47,425 nucleotides of DNA from Candidatus Dormiibacter inghamiae. Its GTDB lineage: Bacteria > Chloroflexota > Dormibacteria > Dormibacterales > Dormibacteraceae. This document shows, in pieces, positions 46,804-47,425 of the stretch (its first letter is position 1; each line of letters begins with the position of its first letter). Both the position numbers and the translations under genes were made by a program. The notes below the pieces were generated by a model that did no database searches, was not told the origin of the DNA, and was given only the letters and a program-made list of their open reading frames with translations. The DNA is taken from assembly GCA_016464825.1 (NCBI GenBank), contig JAEKNQ010000023.1, forward strand, positions 1 to 47,425. The letters are read 5' to 3'.

Positions 46804-47425
46804 TGTCACCGCTAGGTTGAACAGCCCACGAGATGTCCCGACGTTGGTGACTCATCGTGGGCTCATCTTCCGAGCAGGGTAGACGAGCTCGGCGGGTGGT
46901 CGACTGGCGTTGAGCCGGCCGGTGTGGGCACGCTCAAAGTTGTAGTACCGGAGGTAGGCGTTCAAGTCTCGCCGGAGAGCGGTGTACTTGGGAACTAGCG
47001 AGCGAGCGAAGGTCGGCCTCCAGCACTCCTCCAAGATGGTCCGTTGTGCTCGCTCGACGCAGCCGTTTGTCTGCGGTCGCCCGGCACGAATGAAACGCTG
47101 CTTGGCGGCCAGGCTACTGACCGCCTGGCCAAAGGCGGCGGAGCGGAATTCGGAACCGTTGTCAGTCATCACAGCCTTGAAGTTCCAACCCGCCTGAGCA
47201 AGGTCGGCAGCCACCTTGCGGACCAAAGCGGAGGTGTGTTTGGCGGAGGGATTGAGCTGAGTGACGTGAACCTCAGCCCAGACAAAGGAGCTGGCGACGT
47301 CGATGGCCGAATACTGCCAAACCCGGCCCTTGGTGCCGCTCAAGCGGCCAATGTGGAAGCAATCGAGTTGGACTAGATCACCCGGCTGCTCGGCCTCAAG
47401 GTGCTGGGGCGGCGGAGGTGGCCGC
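46804..47425 (-). mobile_element. IS481-family insertion sequence, 3' part
   Basis: The element enters from the right edge and ends near 46804, where TGTCACC marks a candidate terminal inverted repeat (IS481-family ends begin TGT). The other end is outside the window, so repeat matching and target duplication cannot be checked. Confidence 0.7.
46852..47425 (-). CDS. IS481-family DDE transposase, C-terminal part
   Basis: Partial rve-type transposase with about 190 residues visible; no start codon is within the window because the frame stays open to the edge (PPPQHLEAEQPGDLVQLDCF). The DDE residues are in LVQLDCFHIG (first Asp), AVMTDNGSEFRSAAFGQ (second Asp) and GCVERAQRTILEE (Glu), with the family-typical RRDLNAYLRYYNFERAHTGR near the end. 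It shows no damage in the visible part. Confidence 0.9.
   Translation of the reverse strand, partial: RPPPPPQHLEAEQPGDLVQLDCFHIGRLSGTKGRVWQYSAIDVASSFVWAEVHVTQLNPSAKHTSALVRKVAADLAQAGWNFKAVMTDNGSEFRSAAFGQAVSSLAAKQRFIRAGRPQTNGCVERAQRTILEECWRPTFARSLVPKYTALRRDLNAYLRYYNFERAHTGRLNASRPPAELVYPARKMSPR

Overview
The window is a high-GC chromosomal segment from a bacterium, most likely a soil lineage near Chloroflexota/Dormibacterota or Actinobacteria. This placement is inferred from GC-rich codon use, frequent GTG and TTG starts, leaderless-looking promoters, an F420-type LLM oxidoreductase, a DUF222/HNH protein, a DGPF-linked ECF sigma factor and a short RpoD. No rRNA or single diagnostic marker fixes the phylum. 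The window opens inside a LarA-like gene and closes inside an IS481-family transposase.

Layout. 0-6.3 kb: LarA-like N-terminus, a small membrane protein, tRNA-Asn, two small overlapping unknown genes, then dnaG-rpoD-cytidylate kinase-like in one direction, preceded by a broken beta-propeller lipoprotein gene. 6.5-11.1 kb: an ECF sigma factor with a membrane partner carrying a long Pro/Ser/Thr linker, and pyruvate phosphate dikinase. 11.2-27.1 kb: an accessory zone of membrane proteins (MarC, two TMEM175 homologues, an MFS carrier), oxidoreductases, a cyclase/ThDP-enzyme pair, a DGPF/ECF42-type pair and many broken genes. 27.2-33.1 kb: a tight housekeeping cluster glmU-prs-corC-recO-glyS. 33.1-47.4 kb: a lipoprotein, an AbrB/Doc toxin-antitoxin pair, resistance-like kinase and acetyltransferase genes, an HNH protein, a stand-alone TOPRIM protein, an SsuABC-like ABC importer, a nucleotidyltransferase/left-handed-beta-helix pair, a PP2C phosphatase, a GH36 enzyme and an IS insertion.

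The most notable feature is gene damage confined to accessory genes. Two minus-strand genes (5180-6273 and 11205-11936) each contain a short internal segment, about 230-310 bp, that is inverted relative to the rest. In both, the inverted piece translates on the plus strand as the missing middle of the same protein. For the second gene, computing the inversion back restores one open frame across both joints. Five more genes are broken by frameshifts or stops: an SRPBCC protein, a SAM methyltransferase, a carboxymuconolactone decarboxylase, a KamB/NpmA-like 16S rRNA methyltransferase with three in-frame stops, and a small TPR-like protein. An eighth is cut by the IS. The core genes rpoD, dnaG, ppdK, glyS, recO, prs and glmU all read intact, which favours real decay over uniformly poor sequence, although assembly and homopolymer errors cannot be excluded here.
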